Position numbers and translations under genes: made by a program. This document shows positions 33,829 through 42,018 of a DNA stretch of 64,000 nucleotides, in pieces. The notes beneath the pieces are model-generated. The model was not told the origin of the DNA and searched no databases. It worked only from the letters and a program-made list of their open reading frames with translations. Position 1 is the first letter of the stretch. Every line of letters starts with the position of its first letter. The DNA is from Lachnospiraceae bacterium MA2020. GTDB lineage: Bacteria; Bacillota; Clostridia; Lachnospirales; Lachnospiraceae. The stretch spans positions 1 to 64,000 of the forward strand of contig JQKK01000015.1 in NCBI GenBank assembly GCA_000746015.1. The letters run 5' to 3'.

Positions 33829-36072
33829 TTAGATTTCGAAATTTGCAATCATCACCGGTTTGCTATAAGAAGTAAACACAGGGACAAATGGCGATGGACT
33901 ACCATAATAAGCATCATAAGTATCAGCTAATATTTCTGCTTTTGATGGAATAGCAGAAATCATATCAAAAGACTCATCGATAGTCTTCTCACTCAGCATT
34001 TCAAATATCTGACGTGCAAGATCCTTGTTAACGCCAGACCAAACTTCTCTATTATCCGGATACAATGCAATACCTACATCAATACGATCAGAACTGCTTT
34101 CCATTATTTCAAACCGTTTCTGTAAAGCATCAATTAAAATATCTCTATTTTCTATTAATTCACTCACGCCGAGACAATACAGCAGCTTCTTTTTCTGGCC
34201 TTCTTTATTGCCAACTTTTTTAGTATCGCTCTTTACTGCTATCTTCTCCTGCCATATGTTCTTTGTATCATCTCCTGCAAAAGTAGTTAATGCATCTACA
34301 TACTGTTCTTTAATATTTTCAGACTGTACGATTATTTCATCAGCAAATACTACCCCTGGAGCTGTCACATAGTGCTTGAGATTATATTGATCATTTACAT
34401 CTTCTTTACAAAATTCAGATGTTTGTGCAATAGGTTTATATATGATCTTTGTAGCATATTTTCTAAGATTTTCTGCATAAAAATCAGATGGAACTGTTGT
34501 ACATGGATTAGCTCCATCATAGGGATTTTGAATATATACTACATCCGGACAGTGAAGTGCAATATCATATGTCTTCCAATACGTATATGTAATGTTTTTA
34601 GGGTATTCATCAATATGTATTGATGATTCTATATCTTCAGTTTTAGTAATTATATTTCCTAGAAAGTCTTTCATCAGAAGTGGCAAAGGAACAACATATA
34701 CATCATAGATTTCTTTATCAATATCTAAATAGATTTTTTCAAAGCTTCTCCATTCGCGATAACCTATTGACAGGAATAATATTTCTTTTCTGCCCATAAT
34801 ATACTTTTTTATTGTCTTTTCTACTTCATCTATCATTTTTTTACTTCTCAGATTTTTTTCATTAGCATTTCCATTCGTTAACTCCTCATAGTCCATTCCC
34901 AAAGCATCAAAAAGCTCCTGTAAGTGTGTTTTTATTATTTCTACTTTCTCACTTTTCTCACCCAATACTTCTGAAATAAAACTATTAAAATCTTCTACAA
35001 GCTGCTGCGCCTCGGCTATATTATCAAATGTATCATTGTCTTCTGATATAAGTCTTTTGATCTCATTAATGCATTCTTTTGAAATCGTTTTCAGTGAATA
35101 ACTTAGATCTGGAGTAGGTCTTTTCAGCATTTCCGATTTAAACTTGAAACCAGGAAGTGATTCGCCTGCCAATTCTTCAAATGCTTTTTTCTGACCTTCA
35201 AAAAAAGGATAATCATGCCCTGTCCATACTTTTCTAATCTCGCAATAGTTACCATACCTATGACTTAATATAGCATTATAGCAAGCCGGAACCGGTATCA
35301 TAGTATCTTCAAAAGGTAATCTGATAAAACTATCATAAAAAGATTTATCTTCTGCCGCGCTTGTTCCATTTTTTAAAACTTGTGGAAAAATCTGTCCTAT
35401 ACTTTTACTTTCATCCTTACTCACTCTTCTCATTAGTTTTTCAACCAACTTATATAATTTGACTACTGTATCCCGATCTTCGAGTTTCCTATCAAAATAT
35501 ACTGAATACTTATTTTCTATTTGTTCAAGATTATATATTATAGACTCTTCATGGATACTTTTATTCAATATTCCATTAGCAAGAGCCAGTATTTTCATAA
35601 TTTCTTTATCGCGTTCTTTTTCCTTATCCATATCTTCATACAGATAATCCTTTACAAAGATATCAACACCTGTAAGCCAGGGGAAATTATAATGTTGTTT
35701 TAAATAATCCAATTCAAAGCAAACACTCGAGTTATTTACAACTTCTGTAATAAATAGCCAGTGATTGTCTTTTTTCTCATAGTCGTATATTACATATCCT
35801 TTCTTTAGTTCTTTGTCGGCAATACTTTTGAATTTATCATAATCTTCTCGAAGCATGGATATATCTATATCGTCATCCCAAGGGACAAAACCTCCATGGC
35901 GTACTGCACCCAGCAAAGTCCCCCAATCTGCAAAATATTTGATTCCATTTTTCTCACAAATACGGTCTACTTCAGCAAGAACATCCAGCGCTATTGCCCA
36001 TGCCTGCTTGATTGCAGTCGGTATATAAAAACCATTTCTGACTTCATCCTTAAAGAAATCTACAGAACGCAT
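33829..36072 (-). CDS. LicD-family phosphotransferase with extra C-terminal domains
   Basis: 747 aa. The LicD domain is at ~30-150: WGTLLGAVRHGGFVPWDDDID (about 50-70, partly quoted from memory of the family) with the DDDID metal site, then TGVDIFV. A linker follows, then a GT-B-like domain (~428-600: GRKEILFLSIGYREW, VVYIQNPYDG, VFADEIIVQSE) recalling CDP-glycerol glycerophosphotransferase-type folds, and a last domain at ~628-745 that is shared with the other LicD protein here. LicD relatives move phosphocholine or polyol-phosphate from a CDP donor to a glycan. The CDP-forming gene is 15 bp downstream. Confidence 0.8.
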   Translation of the reverse strand: MRSVDFFKDEVRNGFYIPTAIKQAWAIALDVLAEVDRICEKNGIKYFADWGTLLGAVRHGGFVPWDDDIDISMLREDYDKFKSIADKELKKGYVIYDYEKKDNHWLFITEVVNNSSVCFELDYLKQHYNFPWLTGVDIFVKDYLYEDMDKEKERDKEIMKILALANGILNKSIHEESIIYNLEQIENKYSVYFDRKLEDRDTVVKLYKLVEKLMRRVSKDESKSIGQIFPQVLKNGTSAAEDKSFYDSFIRLPFEDTMIPVPACYNAILSHRYGNYCEIRKVWTGHDYPFFEGQKKAFEELAGESLPGFKFKSEMLKRPTPDLSYSLKTISKECINEIKRLISEDNDTFDNIAEAQQLVEDFNSFISEVLGEKSEKVEIIKTHLQELFDALGMDYEELTNGNANEKNLRSKKMIDEVEKTIKKYIMGRKEILFLSIGYREWRSFEKIYLDIDKEIYDVYVVPLPLLMKDFLGNIITKTEDIESSIHIDEYPKNITYTYWKTYDIALHCPDVVYIQNPYDGANPCTTVPSDFYAENLRKYATKIIYKPIAQTSEFCKEDVNDQYNLKHYVTAPGVVFADEIIVQSENIKEQYVDALTTFAGDDTKNIWQEKIAVKSDTKKVGNKEGQKKKLLYCLGVSELIENRDILIDALQKRFEIMESSSDRIDVGIALYPDNREVWSGVNKDLARQIFEMLSEKTIDESFDMISAIPSKAEILADTYDAYYGSPSPFVPVFTSYSKPVMIANFEI

Positions 36073-36134
36073 GTATTTTCCCCTTATAAATAATAGAAAA
36101 TTCTGTATATAAAATTTATCAAAATTTTAATACA

Positions 36135-36168
36135 GAAAAAAGGCTCCACCCAGAACAGATGGAGCCTT
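36135..36168 (-). terminator. flagellin gene terminator
   Basis: AAGGCTCCA (36160-36168) and TGGAGCCTT (36140-36148) form a 9-bp stem on the minus strand, followed by TTTTTTC. It lies 70 bp after the flagellin stop and isolates it from the LicD-TarI-TarJ genes. Confidence 0.9.
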
Positions 36169-36237
36169 ACGCCTAGGATTGCTTATTGTCTAAACAAAAA
36201 GTCAATTCAAATATAAAATTAAGCAACAAATTCAGTA

Positions 36238-37077
36238 TTAGCCAAGGATTGAAAGGATTCCCTGCTTCTGCTGATTAGCCTGTGCAAGCATTGACTGTCC
36301 AGCCTGTGCAAGAATATTGGCATTAGAGAATTTAACCATCTCTGAAGCCATATCTGTATCACGAATCTCTGCCTCAGCACTCTGAGTATTCTCAGCAATG
36401 TTATCAAGATTCTTGATTGTGTGCTCAAGTCTGTTCTGAAGAGCACCGAGCTTAGATCTCTGATTAGAAACAGATGTAATAGCAGCCTTAATAGTACTGA
36501 TTCCACCTGTGATAACAGATCCATTCGCATTAGTAACCAGATTCTTAATACCACTAACACCGAGACTTGTAGAATCCATCTTGCAGATATCAATGCCGAT
36601 CATCTGACCATTCTCTGAACCAATCTGAAGACTCTTATTTGTAAAATTACCATTAAGAAGCATCTGGTCATTGAATGCTGTGGTAGACTGAACTCTATCA
36701 ATCTCAGATGTAAGAGCTGTAATCTCCTGGCTGATATAAGCTCTATCGTCAGACTTAAGTGTATCATTAGCAGCCTTTGTGGTCAGCTCACTCATTCTCT
36801 GAAGCATATCCTGTACTTCCTGAAGAGCACCTTCAGCTGTCTGTACTACAGAGATACCATCCTGTGCGTTTGCAGAAGCCTGTGTAAGACCTCTTACCTG
36901 ACGGCGCATCTTTTCAGATATAGCCAATCCTGCTGCATCGTCCGCTGCTCTGTTGATCTTGTATCCTGATGAAAGCTTCTCAGTAGACTTTTTAAGTGTG
37001 CCCTGAGTGATGTTATAATTTCTGTTTGCGTTGATTGCAGAGATATTGTGCTGTACGCCATTGTTAATGCTACCCAT
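36238..37077 (-). CDS. flagellin
   Basis: 279 aa, the filament subunit. The N-terminal D0/D1 region (NISAINANRNY, KSTEKLSSGYKINRAADDAAGLAIS, shown here in two parts) and the C-terminal D1/D0 region (LGALQNRLEHTI, ending QQKQGILSILG) are well conserved; the variable middle is short, so it is a minimal flagellin. The start at 37077 is set by AAGGAGGTTTACT upstream; the frame is open for 46 codons more but that stretch is leader. It has its own sigma-D promoter and terminator. LicD genes on both sides suggest that the filament may carry a phosphate-linked glycan. Confidence 0.95.
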   Translation of the reverse strand: MGSINNGVQHNISAINANRNYNITQGTLKKSTEKLSSGYKINRAADDAAGLAISEKMRRQVRGLTQASANAQDGISVVQTAEGALQEVQDMLQRMSELTTKAANDTLKSDDRAYISQEITALTSEIDRVQSTTAFNDQMLLNGNFTNKSLQIGSENGQMIGIDICKMDSTSLGVSGIKNLVTNANGSVITGGISTIKAAITSVSNQRSKLGALQNRLEHTIKNLDNIAENTQSAEAEIRDTDMASEMVKFSNANILAQAGQSMLAQANQQKQGILSILG

Positions 37078-37094
37078 AGTAAACCTCCTTGTCT

Positions 37095-37120
37095 GATGTC
37101 TACCGCCTATCGGTGACATC
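37095..37120 (-). promoter_or_regulatory. hairpin next to the flagellin ribosome binding site, possible CsrA region
   Basis: GATGTC-A...ACCG-ATAGG-CGGT-A-GACATC folds into a two-part stem (37095-37120) directly before ACAAGGAGGT, which holds the Shine-Dalgarno and matches the CsrA-type ANGGA core. Another AGGA lies in a possible CCGG-stem loop at 37178-37196, and ACGCCG (37194-37199) can pair with CGGCGT (37121-37126). hag leaders in Bacillus are controlled by CsrA in this way; here it is an inference. Confidence 0.4.
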
Positions 37121-37262
37121 ACGCCGTCAAATCCTTTTGAACGGGTTGAATTGTAATAAGTATTTTTATAATAAGCTCCGGCTCCTAGGCTACCGGCGTT
37201 TATTATCTGATTCAAGCGAATTAATGTATCATTTTGTATACGTTATTCACTTTTCATCCTTT

Positions 37263-37289
37263 ATATCGACTATGTTTTAAAAAACTTTA
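37263..37289 (-). promoter_or_regulatory. sigma-D (sigma-28) promoter of the flagellin gene
   Basis: On the minus strand TAAA, 15 bp, GTCGATAT fits the Gram-positive motility consensus TAAA-N15-GCCGATAT with one mismatch. It would give a leader of about 175 bases before the flagellin start. Confidence 0.85.
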
Positions 37290-37327
37290 GTCCTAAATGA
37301 TAAAAATATTGTACTTTATTTAATACA

Positions 37328-39181
37328 TTATGTCAGTATATTTATGTTCTGAATCATTACGGGCTTTTTTTCATTTGTAGCTTCAAGCATCTCAGCGCAT
37401 GAATCCCCGTATAATCCAGAAGCAGCTGATAATGCCGCTTTAGAAGAATCCGACCTGTCAATTATTCCTATTTGTTCTTTTTCAAAATCATTTATAATAT
37501 CAATATACTTTTGTATAAATATCTCACCAACTGCATCCCTTAATTCTTCTGTAATTTTATCCGGTCGCCATATAATAGCAATGTTTTCTCTATTTGATTT
37601 CATAATTTCAAAAACATTTTTGATTTTTTCCAATGCCTGATCCTTGTACTCAAACAGTACGCTGTTTGTTGTAAGATAGAGCATTACTTTTCTTGGCTTT
37701 TTGCCATCACCTTCAAGTATCTCTCTCCATTCTTCCGGTATTTTAATTTTTTGAGTATTTACACTCTCGGGCATGTTCTGATCCGCATTTTGATTCTTTA
37801 TCGCTATTCCAAGTGCATCTGCAATTTCTACTTCCGTGCTAGAATAGTCTTGAATAACTGTTTTTCTAGAAATATTGCGAAACTCATTTGCTAATCCCCC
37901 ATCGTCTCCGTAGTATATATCGGCACTTTTAAGTATTTCTTCAATGGGTTTATTGATTTCAAATACACATCCATTATTCTTTTTATACTTATTTAAAATA
38001 TCTCCAAACTCTGTAACCAGTTTGGGGGCTACAAGGTCTAAAGCCATATCTTCTGTTTTTAAGAAAATATCAGGCATCCATATGACATCTATCTTATCGT
38101 TGTTTTCAGAGAAAAAATCTAGCACTCGTCGTATCTTATCAATTGCCTTATCACAATGGATAAGCATCTCTTTTACTGATATATGGTAAAGTACGGTCTT
38201 TTTTCCTACATTCTTTTTAAATACAGAACTATCTATTTCTGCTTCCTTTATATGCTCAATCTGCAAAGTATGATATGCATTATCGTCGAGCTGCTTCTGA
38301 TAAGAAGGATAATCATGTGCCCCCCGTTCCTGCCTTGGCATTATATAGCTTTCACCAAATCTTTTTGTAAGAACGGCATTATACCCTAGCGGAATAGGAA
38401 TCTTTATATTTTCAAACTGCACAGCTGTTATGTACTTAAAACATTCTTTTGGGAATTTTTTTGTTTTGTCTTTGGTATATTCGTCGTATCTCGTAACGTA
38501 GTCGGCATCTTCTTCCGCTGTTAGACGACATACTTGATCATAGAGGATTTCAAGCTGATTATTGATTGGTCTGTCTGTATTGAAAGCATACCCCGTGATA
38601 TGCTGTAATTCTACAAGCGCCATTGCCAGCGCGTTATTGAGAGTTTTTCCGCTCGCATTGTTTTGTCTGTCCAGGGCTATGGCTGCATCTATTTTTCCAA
38701 GAGTATCAAGAATAAATTTTTCATCTTCCGGATTCCTTGGAATATAGTAATAAGGAAATATATCAAGACCTCTCATGAACGGACAGCCATAATGCCGCTC
38801 AAGATAGCTTCTTTCGAATGAAGTTTCCCTACTATCCGTTATATGAGTGAAATTCATGCAATACCATTCTCTGGTGTAGGGATTCAATATGTTATATTTA
38901 TCCGGATATACCTCAGACAATATTTCCATAAATCTGATATAGTCATCCCCCACAAGCCCCATATCCACATCATCATCCCATGGTATAAAGCCACGCTCTC
39001 TGATTGCTCCAAGCAGTGTTCCATACGCTGCAAAGATTTTTATTCCATTCTCTTTGCAAAGATTAACTATATCGTCAATTATCGTGAGATCCACCGCCCA
39101 CACTCGCTTCATAATCTCACTTATAGTGAATCCCCGACGAGTTTCCTCTTCAAAAAAACTATCCTCAAATATTACCGCCAT
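37328..39181 (-). CDS. LicD-family phosphotransferase with two repeated C-terminal domains
   Basis: 617 aa. The LicD domain spans ~25-145 with GTLLGAIRERGFIPWDDDVD at 54-73 and RGLDIFPYYY. Two copies of a ~120-residue domain follow, at ~328-446 (KTVLYHISVKEML ... DIYYGDDGG) and ~497-614 (KVMLYLTTNSVLF ... KPVMIQN). A third copy ends the other LicD protein. Its start overlaps the preceding AAA gene region by only a 3-bp gap, suggesting coupling. It is upstream of flagellin and likely moves a phospho-substituent onto a surface or flagellar glycan. Confidence 0.8.
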   Translation of the reverse strand: MAVIFEDSFFEEETRRGFTISEIMKRVWAVDLTIIDDIVNLCKENGIKIFAAYGTLLGAIRERGFIPWDDDVDMGLVGDDYIRFMEILSEVYPDKYNILNPYTREWYCMNFTHITDSRETSFERSYLERHYGCPFMRGLDIFPYYYIPRNPEDEKFILDTLGKIDAAIALDRQNNASGKTLNNALAMALVELQHITGYAFNTDRPINNQLEILYDQVCRLTAEEDADYVTRYDEYTKDKTKKFPKECFKYITAVQFENIKIPIPLGYNAVLTKRFGESYIMPRQERGAHDYPSYQKQLDDNAYHTLQIEHIKEAEIDSSVFKKNVGKKTVLYHISVKEMLIHCDKAIDKIRRVLDFFSENNDKIDVIWMPDIFLKTEDMALDLVAPKLVTEFGDILNKYKKNNGCVFEINKPIEEILKSADIYYGDDGGLANEFRNISRKTVIQDYSSTEVEIADALGIAIKNQNADQNMPESVNTQKIKIPEEWREILEGDGKKPRKVMLYLTTNSVLFEYKDQALEKIKNVFEIMKSNRENIAIIWRPDKITEELRDAVGEIFIQKYIDIINDFEKEQIGIIDRSDSSKAALSAASGLYGDSCAEMLEATNEKKPVMIQNINILT

Positions 39182-39184
39182 ACC

Positions 39185-40783
39185 CTATACCGTTCCCTCA
39201 AATAACACCTTATCCCCTATCTGCACTTGCTTTACGCCCTGCTCTTTTTTCATATTAAAGTTAAAGCTGAGCATATAACCAGTATCAAGTTTCCAATAAT
39301 CAAGATACTCGCTAATCTGTTTCTCACCGTCTGAGTTGTACCTCTCCCCTCGCCATATTTTAAGTTCGATGATGTACTGATTACCAAGATAGTCAACTAT
39401 GATATCTGTTCTTTTTTGGTCACGAGTCTGTGCCTCTATATAATAGTTTCCGGTTCCATTTATTATCGGTTTCAAATATAACAAAAATCTTTCCCTGCCA
39501 TCTTTTTCGGCAAATGTTTCTGTATTTTCACCATATATCTGATTATAGGCTTCTATAAACCTTTCCATTATAAGAGGCATATCAAGTTTTCCATCTTTGA
39601 CAAATCTATTTCTATCCATTGATGCAGACTGTTTTATATCATTATCATCTACATTCTCCCCAAGAAAATGGTTATATAGCAGTGTTTCAAATATCCTGTT
39701 TGAAATGACTATAGTATTATGATATTCCCTAATAAATCCATACATTCTAAGCTGGCTTTGTGCCTCATCATAAGGTAAATATTCAAGCACTTCACCATTC
39801 ATCAGTATTCTTCGAAGTTTCTTTTTTAATTCAGGATAATTTGTCAGTTTTCCCATTAAAGATTCAAACAACGTTATATTTGATTCTTTTAGCAATAACC
39901 TGACTGCATCATCAATTCCATACTTTGTCCACCTCTCAGACAGACAGCTAAACTTTTCACTCATAACTTCCGAAGTGTCAACTATCTGGCATATCTTACT
40001 GACAAGAAAAGGATATCCTTGGGTATAATCTCTGATCAAGCAAGCAATCTCTGATGTATCCATTCCTGTATGATGATCCGCCTCATACTCATCCAGCATT
40101 CCTTTTATGCCTTCTTCAGACAGACTCATATCTATATTGAAATCTGCTGCTATATTCCATGGACTGTTTACTTTATGCTCATCATCAGGTCGTATTTTGC
40201 TTTTCAAGTGCTTGACATCCGTCACACCTGCCAGTATTACAGACTGAAATGTAATAAAATTCTGATTTTTCTCATGCTTCAAATAATTTGATCTTAACTT
40301 AGCTAAAAAGTCAAAGAATACCTGATTATTGGTAGCAGTATCAACTTCATCAATGATCAAAACAATCTTCTTTTCGTTTGTTTTACACCATTTATTAAAT
40401 ACTTTAAATATATCATTAAGCTTTATTTCTTTATCTTCTTCAGAAAGATTACTTAAATCATCATAATATTCATCCGGTATGGGATTATCCATGCTATCCT
40501 TGGCATCGCAAAAAACCCCCGCTAATCCCTTTGTGAAGTCACTCTCATTATCAAAATCAGCGTCAGTAATATCCTGAAAGTCAATGCTTATAACATCATA
40601 TTCATGTTGCAAACATCTTTCCAGTTCATTTATAGTAGTTGTTTTACCATACTGTCTTGCACGATTTATTGTAAAATACTTGCCCGCATCGATAAGTTTT
40701 TTTATCTCTTTTACTCTTTCTGAAAGATCAACCATATAGTGCTTGGATGGTATACATACTGCTGTTGTATTAAACTCTTTCAT
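39185..40783 (-). CDS. AAA-ATPase with C-terminal PD-(D/E)XK nuclease-like domain
   Basis: 532 aa. It has the start typical of the predicted AAA-ATPase family (FNTTAVCIPSKHYMVDLSERV), Walker A NRARQYGKTTT, Walker B VLIIDEVDTA and the C-terminal nuclease-like core with TDIIVDYLGNQYIIELKIW (Asp and ExK). These proteins are abundant in Bacteroidetes and Firmicutes; their role is unclear and is often suggested to be mobile or defence related. The start at 40783 agrees with the family and follows GTGGAG; the frame continues 16 codons upstream. Confidence 0.82.
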   Translation of the reverse strand: MKEFNTTAVCIPSKHYMVDLSERVKEIKKLIDAGKYFTINRARQYGKTTTINELERCLQHEYDVISIDFQDITDADFDNESDFTKGLAGVFCDAKDSMDNPIPDEYYDDLSNLSEEDKEIKLNDIFKVFNKWCKTNEKKIVLIIDEVDTATNNQVFFDFLAKLRSNYLKHEKNQNFITFQSVILAGVTDVKHLKSKIRPDDEHKVNSPWNIAADFNIDMSLSEEGIKGMLDEYEADHHTGMDTSEIACLIRDYTQGYPFLVSKICQIVDTSEVMSEKFSCLSERWTKYGIDDAVRLLLKESNITLFESLMGKLTNYPELKKKLRRILMNGEVLEYLPYDEAQSQLRMYGFIREYHNTIVISNRIFETLLYNHFLGENVDDNDIKQSASMDRNRFVKDGKLDMPLIMERFIEAYNQIYGENTETFAEKDGRERFLLYLKPIINGTGNYYIEAQTRDQKRTDIIVDYLGNQYIIELKIWRGERYNSDGEKQISEYLDYWKLDTGYMLSFNFNMKKEQGVKQVQIGDKVLFEGTV

Positions 40784-40849
40784 TGTAATATTATCTCCAC
40801 TTTGATGTAGTAATTCTTCCTGTCGTTTCATTATTGTTAATCATAGTTA

Positions 40850-41158
40850 CTACGGCTCCACTACTTCTAATTCATAGTCATCTCCGGCAAGTCTACCCTT
40901 AGTTTTCATTATTATCGAAAGAGGATCATAATAATCCAAATCCAATTCTTTTAAGTGCAGTTTCATCATATCTCGATTACGCGGAAAGCAGCGCAATTCT
41001 AACAAATCTTCAAAATCCTTAAAAGATGGATTCGTATTTATCCCAAATGCCAAATCCATAGGATTATCATCAAAATTCTCAACAGAGACTTTCTGATTTT
41101 TATAATCTGCCGTTATCCTGGACATTAACTTACCTTTATGTTTATACAAAAGAATCAT
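40850..41158 (-). CDS. small conserved-looking hypothetical protein
   Basis: 102 aa. The core RCFPRNRDMMKLHLKELDLD-YYDPL-IIMKTKGR recalls small Firmicutes proteins that I have seen beside toxin-like or AAA genes, but I cannot name a family with confidence. The start at 41158 has AAGGATAAT upstream; an ATG 11 codons later is the alternative. It sits 66 bp upstream of the AAA/nuclease gene and could be its partner. Confidence 0.5.
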   Translation of the reverse strand: MILLYKHKGKLMSRITADYKNQKVSVENFDDNPMDLAFGINTNPSFKDFEDLLELRCFPRNRDMMKLHLKELDLDYYDPLSIIMKTKGRLAGDDYELEVVEP

Positions 41159-41209
41159 ATTATCCTTATTCCTCTTGATTATTTATAATATATACTTTTC
41201 AGCTTACCA

Positions 41210-41253
41210 ATTCTATTATATCACTCTTCACCTAAATAACAAAAGCTCGAGAA
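41210..41253 (+). repeat. direct repeat, left copy
   Basis: ATTATATCACT..TTCA.C.AAATAACAAAAGCTCGAGAA occurs here and again at 45128-45164, with a few mismatches and a 2-bp indel. The two copies flank the two ATPase/TOPRIM cassettes. Confidence 0.6.
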
Positions 41254-41283
41254 GCCGAGAAAACAGGCTTAACGAGCTTTTGT
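41239..41283 (-). terminator. hairpin overlapping the end of the TOPRIM gene
   Basis: ACAAAAGCTCG (41273-41283 on the minus strand) pairs with CGAGCTTTTGT (41239-41249), an 11-bp stem whose left arm includes the last codons and stop of the TOPRIM gene. The tail is TTATTTAGG, so termination may be partial. Confidence 0.55.
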
Positions 41284-42018
41284 TAATGAATTCTTTAAAA
41301 TCCTTTTTATTTCATTGTCAAATCTCATAGCAGCCTTACACTTCTGAGTCACTATTTCCCAGTTTTCTGCCACTTTATCTGCAAATACAGCGTAAGTACG
41401 TACATTTTTCTTATCTCCTCTGACACGAATCCCATGATATTCTTTCTTTTTTGCTATGATTGTTCTCCATGGATCCTTATAAGTCTCAATGTCATTCATT
41501 TCATCATATGCAGCCACAACCCAAGCATCCGTACTATCACAAGGGATAACAAAAACTACGTTATCATTGTTTTCTGCCTTAAGCGCTTTTGATAGCATCT
41601 CTTCACCATGTCCCATAATTCCATTGATTCCATTCTCATGGTCTATACATGGAATTACTACAGGACATTCGTCACCATGATTGTCGCAATACAGTGGAAA
41701 TACTCTACCTTTGCTCTCACAAATCGTTGAATCACATAAACAATGTATTTCTTTTTCTTTTCTGATTACATCCCCATCCATCTGTATAACAACTGCATCT
41801 ATTTTAGGCTGTACTTCTTTCATCAACGCACTAATAGATTCTGTTTCTTCACACCATTTCCAGACGCCTTTCCATCCATTGCCATATCTTCCAAGCATGT
41901 CTCGCTCTGGTTGAAGTGAAAGATATCTGTTAGTCTCACCTGAAATTTTATCTATTACAGCTTTCATAATAAGATAATCTGTAGGTCCTTCCGAAACTAT
42001 TCCAATTACTTTGCTCAT
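41269..42018 (-). CDS. TOPRIM-domain nuclease partner (DUF4276/AbiLii/AriB-like)
   Basis: 249 aa. The N-terminal GIVSEGPTDYL gives the TOPRIM Glu, and VVIQMDGDV the DxD pair. Near the middle DSTDAWVVAAYDE is a feature of DUF4276/RloB-like proteins. Such proteins are partners of AAA ATPases in anti-phage pairs (AbiL, PARIS and relatives), where the TOPRIM protein is the toxic nuclease. Its ATG overlaps the ATPase stop as ATGA, as expected for a two-gene system. The frame opens 13 codons earlier but that overlaps the ATPase. Confidence 0.75.
   Translation of the reverse strand: MSKVIGIVSEGPTDYLIMKAVIDKISGETNRYLSLQPERDMLGRYGNGWKGVWKWCEETESISALMKEVQPKIDAVVIQMDGDVIRKEKEIHCLCDSTICESKGRVFPLYCDNHGDECPVVIPCIDHENGINGIMGHGEEMLSKALKAENNDNVVFVIPCDSTDAWVVAAYDEMNDIETYKDPWRTIIAKKKEYHGIRVRGDKKNVRTYAVFADKVAENWEIVTQKCKAAMRFDNEIKRILKNSLTKAR

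Noticed and set aside
36073-36134. Promoter for the LicD-TarI-TarJ genes
   Set aside because: A promoter is expected after the flagellin terminator, but no hexamer pair with proper spacing stands out in this AT-rich stretch.
37081-37200. Cyclic-di-GMP riboswitch in the flagellin leader
   Set aside because: The leader is structured, but the conserved GEMM core sequences are not present in the right order.
37078-37215. 46-codon N-terminal extension of the flagellin frame
   Set aside because: The strong RBS at 37081-37090, the conserved flagellin N-terminus and the sigma-D promoter show that translation starts at 37077; the extension is untranslated leader.
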